Below are positions 18,931 to 28,914 of a DNA stretch of 64,000 nt, in pieces. Numbering within the stretch: position 1 is the first letter of the stretch; each line of letters opens with the position of its first letter. This stretch comes from Methanosarcina sp. MSH10X1 (GTDB taxonomy: Archaea; Halobacteriota; Methanosarcinia; Methanosarcinales; Methanosarcinaceae). The stretch lies in contig NZ_SCHL01000019.1 of NCBI RefSeq assembly GCF_004099695.1, forward strand, positions 1 through 64,000. Direction: 5' to 3'. The notes beneath the pieces are model-generated. The model was given only the letters and a program-made list of their open reading frames with translations, did no database searches and had not been told where the DNA came from. A program made the translations under genes and the position numbers.

Positions 18931-19270
18931 CCTCAACAGACTGTTAGCAATATAGCCTGATTTCAGGGCAAACGGAATCCTGGTCAACTGGCATACTGAT
19001 CGGGAAAGAAAGGCAGGTTTTATAAATTCATAAGATAACTTTCATGACTGAAAATCCCTGAGTTGGAAAAAGAATAAAAGGCATTGGATCTCAGGGATAC
19101 ACCATCTGTTATTTGAATAGATCCTGTGTGTTTCAGTAATGCATGTTATAAACACATATCTCGTGCCATTAGCATATACTGCGTGTTACAAACGCGAACC
19201 ACATGTGATAAAACATACAGTATTATGAACACACTTCATGCCACAAACACTTACGTTATCCAGTAAAACT
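18931..19270. other. Intergenic region between convergent genes
   Basis: No gene is seen. Degenerate repeats of the type GTTACAAACGCGAACCACA and ATGAACACACTTCATGCCAC fill 19120-19260. Confidence 0.4.
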
Positions 19271-20644
19271 TTACGAACTCTCTATCATATCGAAAATTCT
19301 CTCGGCTTTGCTAATTATATAATCTGCATCTTCGCTTTCTATCCTGTCTTTTGCTTCCATGATTGAAACGCATTCAATGTAAAAACCAAGCTTAACCAGG
19401 GCTGCATCAGTGTCCCCGGCTTCAAGAGACTGGATTGTATACCTGAGTTTTGCATCGAGCAGATCCTTTGCAGAGGGCTCTATGTCCAGAGAGTTTACAT
19501 GTGCTTTTAATTTCTTCAGTTCTTCTACGGAGCTCGCTTCAGATGACTCTTCATCCGCAGGTTCTTCCTTTACAGGTTCTTCTTCAGAAGCCCGGAGAAT
19601 GGACATGTAAATATCATTCTTTCCGTTGCGGTTATCAGTCCATACGACGATATCGCTATGGATGTCATCTGCCCACTGCTCAGATTCACTGGTCGTTATC
19701 TGCATTTCTTCGGAAGTGGATAGGTTGTACATATAAACATCAGGGTTATCCCATCCATTACCGTTGCGATAATCCGTCCAGATTATCCTGTCTTCATAGA
19801 GAGCAGGACGCCACTGCTCGGATTCATTGTCGGTTATCTGGACCTCGGTAGAATTTACAAGGTCATACATGTAGATATCAGAGTTCTGGTTGCGGTCATC
19901 TCCCCAGACTATTCTGTCCCCATAAATGTCAGGCTTGGTGTCAGAAGAGACATTTGAAACTAGCCGGGTTTCCTCAGATGTGGAAAGGTCATACATGAAA
20001 AGATCTCCATCCACGATCTGGTGTGAGTGTAAAGGCTCGCCGTTTCGCCCGTCTACCCAGAGGATTTTATCGCCATAGATTGCAGGGAAAGTCTTCCATG
20101 ATTCATTCGTAGTGATCCTGGTTCCCTTTGAGGTGGAAAGGTTGTACATGAAGACATCCCAGTTTCCTTCAGGCCAGTGGTCTACATCCAGACTTCCTCC
20201 TCCGTTGCGCCCGTCCAGCCAGACCAGCCTGTCTTCATAAAGGGCAGGGGCATACTGGTCGGATTCATTCAGAGTGATCCGGGTTTCCTTGGAAGTGGAA
20301 AGGTTGTACAGGTAAATATCCCAGTTTCCGTTGCGGTTATCCTCCCAGGCTATTTTGTCTCCGTAAATGACAGGTGAGTACTTCAATGAGGTATTGCTGG
20401 TTATTTTCGTTTCCTGCCCTGTAGAAAGGTTATACGCATAGATATCAGTAGACTCATAGCCGTCGGCGTTCCGATAATCTTCCCAGACTACCATGTCGCC
20501 GAACGTGGCAGAGTTGCTTTGATCGGCTTCGTCGGTAGTAATCTGCATCTCACTTTTTCCGGCTACCGTTGCAGTAGCTGTTTCTGCGAATATTAATAAC
20601 AAAGCGATAAAAAGACAAATCATCAATATATGTTTAATTTTCAT
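19271..20644 (-). CDS. Secreted WD40-like/TolB-type beta-propeller protein
   Basis: From ATG 20644 the protein has 457 residues: a signal peptide (MKIKHILMICLFIALLLIFA), then about seven repeats with the patterns YGDKIAWEDNRNGNWDIY and YNLSTSKETRIT, the blades of a TolB-like propeller, ending near residue 370. An acidic linker (EEEPVKEEPADEESSE) and a helical domain of about 85 residues (VEELKKLKAHVNSLDIEPS ...) follow. Extracytoplasmic. Ligand unknown. A second ATG with its own SD occurs 24 bases upstream (20668) in frame, giving an eight-residue longer form; either is possible. The gene is monocistronic. Confidence 0.85.
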   Translation of the reverse strand: MKIKHILMICLFIALLLIFAETATATVAGKSEMQITTDEADQSNSATFGDMVVWEDYRNADGYESTDIYAYNLSTGQETKITSNTSLKYSPVIYGDKIAWEDNRNGNWDIYLYNLSTSKETRITLNESDQYAPALYEDRLVWLDGRNGGGSLDVDHWPEGNWDVFMYNLSTSKGTRITTNESWKTFPAIYGDKILWVDGRNGEPLHSHQIVDGDLFMYDLSTSEETRLVSNVSSDTKPDIYGDRIVWGDDRNQNSDIYMYDLVNSTEVQITDNESEQWRPALYEDRIIWTDYRNGNGWDNPDVYMYNLSTSEEMQITTSESEQWADDIHSDIVVWTDNRNGKNDIYMSILRASEEEPVKEEPADEESSEASSVEELKKLKAHVNSLDIEPSAKDLLDAKLRYTIQSLEAGDTDAALVKLGFYIECVSIMEAKDRIESEDADYIISKAERIFDMIESS

Positions 20645-20668
20645 GTCATTCTCCCAAAAATTTTTCAT

Positions 20669-21753
20669 ATCATTCCCCCGAAAATAAAGCGGTCTGGAGA
20701 TTACTCTTCCAGGCACTGTAATATTTACTTTAGCTTATATCAAAGAATATGAAATTTATATAAGAATTTAAGAAATTGTATTAGTAAACGTAAACGTTTG
20801 TTCTAAATCGTATATCTATAGGAAGATTTGGCTGTTTATTTTTGTTGAGTTAGTTTGTGAGGGGCGGCGGTGCAGAACCTGCAGTCACATGGGTTAAAAT
20901 ACTGAATGGTCGGGGCATACTATGTGTCCGGCGGATATTTTTGTTTAAAGTGCTGTAAGAATTCACACTTAAGAGAAAAGGTTCGACTTTTCGTATTCAT
21001 TGCTTGCTTGTTGTTAAATTTCATAGGACGAAATATAGAAAGTGAAGTATAGATAAATATAAGCTCTAAATTAGTTGTAAACAAAAAGCTAAATGGAAAA
21101 CGAGGAAGATGCGAAGTAAAGGAAGCACCAGATAGAGATTTGCATACTTCCGGTTTTTTCAGTGGTTATCAATGTACTGGATATTTTTAAATTGCTTGAA
21201 GAAGCTAAAACCTCGCTAATTCACATAAGCACGCTCCAGAAATACCGCCATAATCCCGGAGGAGATTTTTTCTGGGCAAGTCGGAAATTAAAATAGTTTT
21301 CAATAATCACTTATCTGCCGGAGAGCGACCAGCCCGTTACCATTCTTTATTACCTGGTGAGTCAATTAAATTGTTTCACTCTTTTACTCTTATATACAGA
21401 GATACCTTTATACATTCTGTCATACCTTTTACATTCAATTTATTACTTAATGATTATTCAACATTAACATATAATTGCCAGTGCTGACCGAAAAAACTAA
21501 GAAAGGAATAGAGCGCAAAAAGGTTTAAAAGAAGAAAGGAAGTAATGAGCCGAAGGACTTAAAACCCAAGGGAGAGCAAAAAGATTTAATTTAAAAGACA
21601 GGACTTGAAAGAAAATTAGAAAGGGCTGAAGGGAGAATTAAAGATAATTTAAAGAGAAATCAGGGAAATTTAGTGAAGATTTAAGAAAATTTAATAAGAG
21701 TTAACGGGAGTTAGAGAAATTAAGGCGCTTCCTGCTTAGATTCGGGTGAAAAT
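20669..21753. other. 1.1 kb gene-free region between beta-propeller gene and gatE
   Basis: I see no intact gene. A short frame near 21195-21298 (LEEAKTSLIHIST ... WASRKLK, then TAG) reads like the end of a protein but has no beginning and is probably a remnant. The final 250 bases before gatE are purine-rich (AAGAAAGGAAG, GGGAGAATTAAAG), possibly a leader. Confidence 0.35.
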
Positions 21754-23655
21754 ATGGAAAAGTACGATTACAGTGAACTTGGGCTGAAAGCCGGGCTTGA
21801 AATTCACCAGCAGCTTGATTCGAAGGAGAAGCTGTTCTGCAGGTGTCCTACCCTTATCAGGGATGTCAGGGATTCGGATTTTGAGTTTTTCAGGTATCTC
21901 AGGGCTACGGAAAGCGAAATGGGAGAAAAGGACAGGGCTGCCGTGGAGCAGACCAAAATCAGGAGGAAGTATATTTATAAGGCATATGACACGACCTGCC
22001 TTGTAGAGAATGATGAAGAGCCTCCAAGAGAATTGAATAAGGAAGCCCTTGAAATTTCCCTCGGGATTGCAAAACTCTTCAACATGAAGCCTGTGGATCA
22101 GATGCACGTTATGAGGAAAATCGTCGTGGATGGGTCGAACACGAGCGGGTTTCAGAGAACCGCTTTTCTTGCAAGCGACGGGCATATTGAAACCTCGGAC
22201 GGGCGTTGTGGAATTGACAGCCTTTGTGTGGAGGAAGAAGCTGCCCAGAAAATAGAGGAAATCGGAGACTCGATTATCTATTCCCTGGACAGACTGGGAA
22301 TCCCGCTTGTGGAAATCGCGACTGCGCCGGATATAAAGTCCCCCCGCCAGGCAAGAGAGGTTGCCGAGCAAATAGGAATGTTCCTCAGGTCTACAGGGAA
22401 AGTAAAGCGAGGGCTTGGCACGATCAGGCAGGATGTAAATATCTCGATTGCCGAAGGCGCAAGAGTGGAAATAAAGGGCGTGCAGGCGCTTGACCTCATA
22501 GAGGATATCGTCCGCAGGGAAGTTGAAAGGCAGTTGAACCTTCTTTTTATCCGGCAGGAACTCATGGAAAGAAAAGCTTTCGTCTGCGAAGAAATTTACG
22601 ACATAACAGGGCTTTTCATAGACACAAAATCCAAGGTCCTGCAAAAAGGCGTGAGAAAAGGTGCAATTCTCGCCGCCCTTCTCAGGAAATTCGATGGGCT
22701 TGTAGGCAAAGAAGTTCAGCCGGGAAGAAGGCTCGGTACCGAGTTTTCAGACCGGGCAAAGACCGCGGGAGTAGGAGGGATTTTCCACACCGATGAGCTT
22801 CCCAATTACGGGATAACCGAAAAGGAAGTCCAGACCGTCAGGGATGCGATAGGTGCACATCCAGAGGATGCGGTAATAATGGTCGCAGATGAATCTGAAA
22901 AGGCCAGGCTTGCAATCGAAGCGGTTATTGCAAGGGCAAAAGAGGCAATCGAAGGGATTCCAGAAGAAACCCGAAGAGCCCTTCCCGATGGGAACACTGC
23001 TTATATGCGTCCTCTTCCGGGCGCGGCAAGGATGTACCCTGAAACTGATGTGCCACAGGTTGAAATTTCTCAGGAATATTTTGATTCAATCGAAACTCCC
23101 GAACTCCTGACCGAGCGGGCGAAACGTTTTGTTTCTGAAAATGGTCTTAATAAGGAGCTTGCTGAAAAAGTAGCTTACTCAAAATATCTTCCTCTCTTTG
23201 AAAACCTGATTGAGACCTACAGGAAAGACACAAATGTGAACTCTACCCTTATTGCCAGGACGCTTGTGGGAATTGTCCCGGAGATCCGGAGAAACGGGGT
23301 AGAAACCGAAAACCTTACGGATGAGCATTTCAAAGGGCTTTTTGCAGCGATCTCAAAACAGGAAATCGCAAAGGAAGCCATTCAGGACCTTCTAACCGCC
23401 CTTGCAGGAGAGCCGAACCTGAGCGCTCCGAAAGCGATTTCAAATCTCGGGCTCAGTGCCTTTGACCCCGCTGAGGTCGAAAACTTCATCAAGAAAACGG
23501 TTAGGGAAAAAGGAGACTTTATCAGGGAAAAAGGTCCGGCAGCTCTTGGCCCACTAATGGGTATCGTTATGAAGGAATACAGGGGCACAGTCGATGGAAA
23601 AATCCTCAGCCAGATGCTGAAAAAAGAACTGGACATTTTTATTAGTCAGGGGTAA
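21754..23655 (+). CDS. gatE: Glutamyl-tRNA(Gln) amidotransferase subunit E
   Basis: A 633-residue archaeal GatE. The N-terminus [23 protein letters not shown] is the GatB/GatE signature; [14 protein letters not shown] and the [19 protein letters not shown] block belong to the amidotransferase core; an AspRS-like insert follows (about 260-420); the C-terminus is the helical YqeY/GatB tail (about 480-633). With GatD it converts Glu-tRNA(Gln) to Gln-tRNA(Gln), the only archaeal route to that aminoacyl-tRNA. gatD is not adjacent. The gene follows a purine-rich leader and is followed by a long pyrimidine-rich tract. Confidence 0.95.
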   Translation: MEKYDYSELGLKAGLEIHQQLDSKEKLFCRCPTLIRDVRDSDFEFFRYLRATESEMGEKDRAAVEQTKIRRKYIYKAYDTTCLVENDEEPPRELNKEALEISLGIAKLFNMKPVDQMHVMRKIVVDGSNTSGFQRTAFLASDGHIETSDGRCGIDSLCVEEEAAQKIEEIGDSIIYSLDRLGIPLVEIATAPDIKSPRQAREVAEQIGMFLRSTGKVKRGLGTIRQDVNISIAEGARVEIKGVQALDLIEDIVRREVERQLNLLFIRQELMERKAFVCEEIYDITGLFIDTKSKVLQKGVRKGAILAALLRKFDGLVGKEVQPGRRLGTEFSDRAKTAGVGGIFHTDELPNYGITEKEVQTVRDAIGAHPEDAVIMVADESEKARLAIEAVIARAKEAIEGIPEETRRALPDGNTAYMRPLPGAARMYPETDVPQVEISQEYFDSIETPELLTERAKRFVSENGLNKELAEKVAYSKYLPLFENLIETYRKDTNVNSTLIARTLVGIVPEIRRNGVETENLTDEHFKGLFAAISKQEIAKEAIQDLLTALAGEPNLSAPKAISNLGLSAFDPAEVENFIKKTVREKGDFIREKGPAALGPLMGIVMKEYRGTVDGKILSQMLKKELDIFISQG

Positions 23656-23664
23656 ACTGCCCTC

Positions 23665-23900
23665 CTTATTTTTGTTCTTTTTTCTCCATCTTTATTTTTT
23701 GTTCCTTTTCTCCATCTTTATTTTTTGTTCCTTTTCTCCATCTTTATTTTTTGTTCCTTTTCTTTATCTCTATTTATTTGTCCCTTTTCTCTCTCTTATT
23801 TTTGTTCCTTTTCTCTCTCTTATTTTTGTTCCTTTTCTCTCTCTTATTTTTGTTCTTTTTTATTCTATCTCTTTATCTTTTCTTTACTCTTTATTCATAC
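23665..23900 (+). repeat. Pyrimidine tandem repeats downstream of gatE
   Basis: Units such as TTTTTGTTCCTTTTCTC(CATC/TCTC)TTA repeat about eight times in two subtypes. The long T-rich top strand directly after gatE probably also acts as its terminator. Confidence 0.8.
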
Positions 23901-24227
23901 TGTTTTTCTGTATTTTTTATTTTACTCTTCATTTCCTGAGAAATACTATATTCCCATCGTTTTTTTATACCGGATTTCCTTAAGAAAGCTTCAGGCACGC
24001 AGAAAGATAAAATAACAAATTCTTATTCCTGAAAGACAGAAATTTCACTCCCGAGACACGCAGATTCCCGTTTGCAGGGTATAGAAGTTAACTTTTTATG
24101 TTAATTAAGACATTTATACTAATAATAATAGATATGGCTGAGATTTTGCTACCTCTTACCAGGAACTGGTAAATGGTAACTGATCCACAAGAAGGTTACA
24201 GAATAATAACCTCAGGAGAAGACCCCC

Positions 24228-24611
24228 ATGAAAGTACTGCTTGTAGATGACGACCCCCTGTTCTTAGAGCTATCGAAGACTTTTCTAGAACTTTTCCATG
24301 ATATCGCCTCGGATACTGTAGACTCTGCGAGGGAAGCTCTTCAGAAGCTGGAGAAAGACACATATGATGTGGTAGTTTCAGACTATGATATGCCTTTTAT
24401 GGACGGCATTACACTCTTGAAAACCATTCGTGACAAAAGCATTAACACCCCCTTCATTCTGTTCACAGGCGTGAACAGGGATGAGATTATGCACCAGGCA
24501 ATCGAAAATGGTGCAAATTCCTTTATCCAGAAGATAGGAGATCCAAGAACACAGTATTCCGAACTATCAGAACGAATCTGGCAGGTTGTCAGCAGCGGCG
24601 CAGGCTGCTAA
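24228..24611 (+). CDS. Single-domain response regulator (receiver domain only)
   Basis: A 127-residue CheY-like receiver: acidic triad DDDP at 7-10, phosphoacceptor Asp in SDYDMPFMDG (Asp near 53), Thr in LFTGV at about 80 and Lys in FIQKIGD at about 102. No output domain is attached, so it must act through protein contacts or as a phosphorelay intermediate. No kinase is encoded nearby. A good SD (AGGAG) precedes ATG 24228. The gap to the next gene contains short direct repeats. Confidence 0.9.
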   Translation: MKVLLVDDDPLFLELSKTFLELFHDIASDTVDSAREALQKLEKDTYDVVVSDYDMPFMDGITLLKTIRDKSINTPFILFTGVNRDEIMHQAIENGANSFIQKIGDPRTQYSELSERIWQVVSSGAGC

Positions 24612-24764
24612 AAGGAGCAAAAGAAGAAACTTGATCCCTGCAGTAGTCTTCAACCAGGCTCAGGGATCGATTCAGGCCAATGATAATTGTATCTGTCAAT
24701 AGCTTTTGCTAAACCCGGTTTTCGGGCTTTTTTTCTTCACAGGTTTTTATGAGATATGATGTCC

Positions 24765-24845
24765 AATTTTACATAGCCTGCTCTTTTATATAGCCTGCTC
24801 TATGTCCGATTTTACATAGCCTGCTCTTTTACTTAGTCTACTCCT
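24765..24845. repeat. Short direct repeats, CATAGCCTGCTCTTTTA type
   Basis: Three to four imperfect copies of TTTTACATAGCCTGCTC occur in the 330-base gap between the response regulator and the aldehyde dehydrogenase gene; no gene lies in the gap. Confidence 0.65.
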
Positions 24846-24938
24846 GCCCAATAAAAAGTTGGATTAGCCCGCAGGCCCGGAAAAAAATTTCTCCAATATA
24901 TTTATCTCCTTGTATATTCAAGCTTTTAGGGGGATTTT

Positions 24939-26420
24939 ATGGTTCAGGAGTACAAGTTATTTATAGGGGGAGAGTTCAAAAACTCGTCAACAGGAGAGGT
25001 CTTTGAGGATATAAATCCGGCTACTCTGGAAAGCCTTGCCACGATACAGATAGCTGGAACCGAAGATGTGGATAAGGCAGTTGATGCAGCAGAGGCCGGT
25101 TTCAGGGTATGGAGCAGGGTTCCGGCTCCGAGAAGAGCTGAACTACTTTTCAGGGCAGCCCGGATTTTGCAGGAAAGAAAGGAAGAACTTGCTGTCCTTA
25201 TGACAGAAGAGATGGGAAAAATCCTGCCTGAAACCAGGGGAGACGTACAGGAAGCTATAGATATCACAAATTATGCCGCAGGGGAAGGAAGGCGGATGTT
25301 CGGGGAGACAACGCCCTCCGAACTCAATGAAAAGTTCTGCATGACCGTGCTGAGACCGCTAGGGGTTGTCGGCCTGATTACGCCCTGGAACTTCCCGATT
25401 GCGATTCCCGCCTGGAAGATTATGCCGGCTCTTGTAGCTGGGAATTCAATCGTTTTCAAGCCTGCGAGTGATACGCCCCTGCTTGCCCTTAAACTGATAG
25501 AGGTACTTATCGAGGCAGGCTTGCCTCCCGGAGTAATAAACCTGGTTACCGGGCCAGGAGGGACTGTCGGGAAAGCCGTAGTCCAGCACCCGCGGATAAG
25601 AGCTATTTCCTTTACTGGCAGCCTTGACACCGGGAAATGGATAATGAAAGAATGTTCAAAAACCATGAAACGGGTCTCTCTGGAACTCGGAGGAAAGAAC
25701 CCGGTAATTGTAATGGATGACGCCGACTTCGAACTTGCCCTTGAAGGTGTGCTGTGGGGAGCTTTCGGGACGACCGGACAGCGCTGTACGGCGACGAGCA
25801 GATTGATTCTGCACGAGAAAATAAAAGACGAGTTCACAAAGAGACTGCTTGCGAAAGTCAAAGCTCTCAGGATAGGAAATGGGATCCTGCCTGAAACGGA
25901 TGTCGGGCCCTTGATCAGTAAAGCTCAGCTTGAGAAAACCGAAAGGTACGTGAGCATAGGGAAAGAAGAAGGCGCGACTCTGCTTACAGGAGGAAAAAGA
26001 ACCGATCCCGGGCTTCCGGGGTATTTCTTCGAGCCCACAGTGTTTACGGATGTCATGCCGGAAATGAGAATAGCGCAGGAAGAAATCTTCGGGCCGGTAC
26101 TAGGGATTTTTACGGTTTCAAGTCTGGAAGAGGCAATTGAGGTTGCCAATAATTCCAAATACGGGCTTTCTTCGGCAATCTACACCGGAAACGTAGGAAA
26201 TGCTTTCAAGGCAATCGAGAAAATCGAAGCCGGAATCACATACATCAATGCCCCTACAATAGGAGCAGAAGTCCATCTCCCCTTCGGGGGTGTGAAAGGG
26301 ACAGGAAACGGCTTCCGGGAAGCCGGGACCGATGCCATCAGGGAGTTTTCCGAGGTAAAAGCCGTATATATAGATTATAGCGGCAGGCTGCAAAAAGCCC
26401 AGATCGATTCGGCAGAATAA
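24939..26420 (+). CDS. gabD: Succinate-semialdehyde dehydrogenase (aldehyde dehydrogenase family)
   Basis: A 493-residue NAD(P)-dependent aldehyde dehydrogenase. Cofactor site: LITPWNFPIAIPAWKIMPAL and FTGSLDTGK; catalytic Glu in LELGGKNP; catalytic Cys at residue 283 in TTGQRCTATSR; C-terminal EEIFGPVLGIF and PFGGVKGTGNGFREAG. The overall pattern is closest to succinate-semialdehyde or related dehydrogenases. It is followed after 80 bases by a class III aminotransferase of the 4-aminobutyrate type, so the pair could convert 4-aminobutyrate to succinate. Exact substrate specificity is inferred from that pairing. A GGGGG SD and TATA-like box (CTCCAATATATTTATC) precede it. Confidence 0.85.
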   Translation: MVQEYKLFIGGEFKNSSTGEVFEDINPATLESLATIQIAGTEDVDKAVDAAEAGFRVWSRVPAPRRAELLFRAARILQERKEELAVLMTEEMGKILPETRGDVQEAIDITNYAAGEGRRMFGETTPSELNEKFCMTVLRPLGVVGLITPWNFPIAIPAWKIMPALVAGNSIVFKPASDTPLLALKLIEVLIEAGLPPGVINLVTGPGGTVGKAVVQHPRIRAISFTGSLDTGKWIMKECSKTMKRVSLELGGKNPVIVMDDADFELALEGVLWGAFGTTGQRCTATSRLILHEKIKDEFTKRLLAKVKALRIGNGILPETDVGPLISKAQLEKTERYVSIGKEEGATLLTGGKRTDPGLPGYFFEPTVFTDVMPEMRIAQEEIFGPVLGIFTVSSLEEAIEVANNSKYGLSSAIYTGNVGNAFKAIEKIEAGITYINAPTIGAEVHLPFGGVKGTGNGFREAGTDAIREFSEVKAVYIDYSGRLQKAQIDSAE

Positions 26421-26499
26421 GATTCGTGAGCATGGAGAAACCGGGGAGGAATGAGTTCTGGATCAGGAGAAAACCGAGGAATTCGGAAAGGTACAGGGA

Positions 26500-27861
26500 G
26501 TGGAAAAGCCGGCAAAGAATGCATCAAAGGATATGGGGCAGGATTCTGATTTTTATGAGGGGGAAATCGAACTGCTTGATATTGTCGGCCCGAGAGCCAG
26601 GGAAATTATCGGGCAGGACTGCAATATAATGTCGGCCTGCGCAGCCCGTCCCTATCCGCTTGTTGTGGACAGTGCAAAGGGTTCTGTTATCAGGGATGTC
26701 GATGGAAAAGAATATATTGATCTCGTTGCCGGGATTGCGGTAATGAATGCAGGTTACTCCAACCCTCAGGTTGAGGCTGCAATCTCAGCCCAGCTTGAAA
26801 AAATGACTCACTGCGGATACGGGGATTTTTTTGCCGAGCCTCCGTTAAAGCTTGCGAAAAAGCTGGAAGAGCTTTCAGGCTATTCAAAGGTTTTTTACTG
26901 CAACAGCGGGACTGAAGCCGTGGAAGCTGCAATCAAGCTTGCCTTCTGGAAAACAAGGCGTCAGGGTCTTATCTCTTTTTATAATGCCTTTCACGGCCGG
27001 ACTCTGGGTTCCCTCTCCCTGACCTGCTCAAAAGTCAGGCAAAAGGAACACTTTCCTGCGTTTCGCACAGCCCATTCCCACTATGCCTACTGCTACCGAT
27101 GTCCCTTTAAATTCGAATACCCTTCCTGCGGGATCGAATGTGCAAAAGAACTCGAAAATCTCATCTTCAGACGGGAGTTGAGTCCTGAGGATACGGCTGC
27201 CGTTTTCGTAGAACCGATCCAGGGGGAAGGCGGGTACATCGTTCCTCCTCCCGAGTTCCATAAAGAAGTAAGGCAGATCTGTACGGACAATGACGTCCTT
27301 CTTGTAGCCGACGAAGTCCAGGCAGGCTGCTTCAGGACAGGCCCCTTCCTTGCCCTGGAAAATTTTGGGGTCAGGGCTGAAATTTCATGCCTTGCAAAAG
27401 CTCTTGGAGCAGGCCTTCCTATAGGCGCAATGCTTGCAGACCAGAAGCTTATGGACTGGCCGCCAGGCGTCCATTCAAATACTTTTGGAGGAAACCTCCT
27501 GGCTTCAGCTGCGTCCCTCGCTTCCCTTGAGTTTCTGGAAAAGGAAAATACGGAAAACCGGGTAAAGGAACTCGGCTCCTATATAAAGCAGCGCCTGGGA
27601 GAACTTCAGGAAAACTTCCCCTTCATTGGGGATGTACGCGGCCTCGGGCTGATGATCGGAGCCGAGATAGTGAAACCTGATAAATCCATAGATCCTTCCA
27701 GACGGGATAAAATTCTCAGGGAAGCCTTTAAAGAAGGAATCCTGCTCCTTCCCTGTGGGGATTCGGTAATTCGCTTCTCTCCGCCTCTGGTAATTACAGC
27801 CGAAGAGCTTGACCTCGGGCTTGAGAAATTTGAGAAGGCTATGAAAAGAGCAGGAGCTTGA
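26500..27861 (+). CDS. gabT: Class III aminotransferase, 4-aminobutyrate aminotransferase type
   Basis: A PLP enzyme of up to 453 residues (GTG 26500; an in-frame ATG at 26533 gives 442). Key features: CNSGTEAVEAAIKLA (phosphate-binding region), FHGRTLGSLSLT, the EPIQGEGGY and VADEVQAG (Asp contacting the pyridine ring) motifs, the Schiff-base Lys in SCLAKALGAGLPIGA, and a cysteine-rich insert YCYRCPFKFEYPSCGIEC also known from other archaeal homologues. Acetylornithine or another omega-amino acid is an alternative substrate. The start region is uncertain because no strong SD is placed for either codon. Confidence 0.82.
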   Translation: MEKPAKNASKDMGQDSDFYEGEIELLDIVGPRAREIIGQDCNIMSACAARPYPLVVDSAKGSVIRDVDGKEYIDLVAGIAVMNAGYSNPQVEAAISAQLEKMTHCGYGDFFAEPPLKLAKKLEELSGYSKVFYCNSGTEAVEAAIKLAFWKTRRQGLISFYNAFHGRTLGSLSLTCSKVRQKEHFPAFRTAHSHYAYCYRCPFKFEYPSCGIECAKELENLIFRRELSPEDTAAVFVEPIQGEGGYIVPPPEFHKEVRQICTDNDVLLVADEVQAGCFRTGPFLALENFGVRAEISCLAKALGAGLPIGAMLADQKLMDWPPGVHSNTFGGNLLASAASLASLEFLEKENTENRVKELGSYIKQRLGELQENFPFIGDVRGLGLMIGAEIVKPDKSIDPSRRDKILREAFKEGILLLPCGDSVIRFSPPLVITAEELDLGLEKFEKAMKRAGA

Positions 27862-28057
27862 ATTTCCAAAAAAATAAAAAATTAAGAACCTGAGAGGAGT
27901 TTAAGAAATCTTAGAGTTTATGTAAAAAATTTTAGGGGTTTTTAAATTACTTTTGGGGTTTTTTAAAATAGATTCGATGCTCTTGCAGAGTAATTTTATA
28001 GAATAGATCCCGTAAAACTTACAAAGGTTTTTAACCAAATATCGCATATATAATAAT

Positions 28058-28171
28058 ATGGATTATAAGAACAATGACCTATTTGAGAACGATGGTTCGG
28101 CTTTGATTGTTTTTATAACTACTATTGCGACGGCAGTCAGCCTTCTAGGAATAATGGTATCTATGCTGTGA
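28058..28171 (+). CDS. Small membrane protein, 37 residues
   Basis: A short frame (MDYKNNDLFENDGSALIVF...) with a polar 14-residue head and a C-terminal hydrophobic helix ALIVFITTIATAVSLLGIMV. A TATA-like CGCATATATAATA overlaps the bases just before ATG, and no SD is seen. Its design resembles the 54-residue protein at 18766. It is a prediction, with no recognised family. Confidence 0.4.
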   Translation: MDYKNNDLFENDGSALIVFITTIATAVSLLGIMVSML

Positions 28172-28297
28172 TCCATTTTCCGTAAAGCATAAAAACGGCT
28201 TCTTTTTTCATTAAATAGTATACTGTTTCCGGAAAGTAAGATGAGGTAAAACAATAAAAATAGGGAACGCAGTTCCCCTATTCTTTCAACGCTTTCC

Positions 28298-28780
28298 TTA
28301 TTCCCTGCCCTGCTCTGAGCCCTTCATTTTGTTCTCTACCTGCCTGAGCGTCAAAAGCCTGCTTGCAAGAGGAGCCATAGGAAGGTCTGCTTTGAGCGTA
28401 CGCATTCCTGCCTCTGTCAGCATCCTTCCAGGCAGGTCACACAGGATCTCAAGCCCTTTTCCTGCAGGCATCTTCGGGCTTTCGAAAACGGTCTCCGGAA
28501 GAGCAGCAGATTTAATCCCTGTACAGGAGCTGGAAACAAGCCTCGGAAGAGTTTCAGGACTCAGGCGGAGATAACCGGAAGACGAAAGTCCCAGGTTCCT
28601 GTCAGGCGAGAGCCTTTTATTGAAATCGGGCATAATGCCCCTGAACTGGTCAAGCACAGGGCTTGAGAAAATAGCGGACTCGTAAATAGGAGTAATCTTT
28701 CCGGCAAGCTCCTTTTCACGGGCTGCACGGTCAGTTAAATGAGAAGGTAAAGCTGAATTTTCGGATTTGCTGCTATTCAT
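28298..28780 (-). CDS. Hypothetical protein, 160 residues
   Basis: A soluble, Ser/Leu/Pro-rich protein (MNSSKSENSALPSHLTD ... RLLTLRQVENKMKGSEQGRE) without signal peptide or cysteine motif. I do not recognise it. A GTG at 28798 would extend it by six residues. A TATA-like TATAATT about 30 bases upstream of ATG suggests a short or absent leader. Convergent with the small membrane protein gene. Confidence 0.5.
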   Translation of the reverse strand: MNSSKSENSALPSHLTDRAAREKELAGKITPIYESAIFSSPVLDQFRGIMPDFNKRLSPDRNLGLSSSGYLRLSPETLPRLVSSSCTGIKSAALPETVFESPKMPAGKGLEILCDLPGRMLTEAGMRTLKADLPMAPLASRLLTLRQVENKMKGSEQGRE

Positions 28781-28914
28781 AGCAGTAAGGATTGTCACGA
28801 TGGTATATCAATTATACGAGGGCTTTTTCTGCTTTTTTCATTATATTGAAAACATAGAAAAAAGGGCTTTCGAACCCAATCCTTTAAACAATGTTATGGA
28901 AATATTCCGGAAAA

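Noticed and set aside
21736-22644. 302-codon frame antisense to gatE
   Set aside because: It is a shadow of gatE codon bias; no SD, no recognisable motif.
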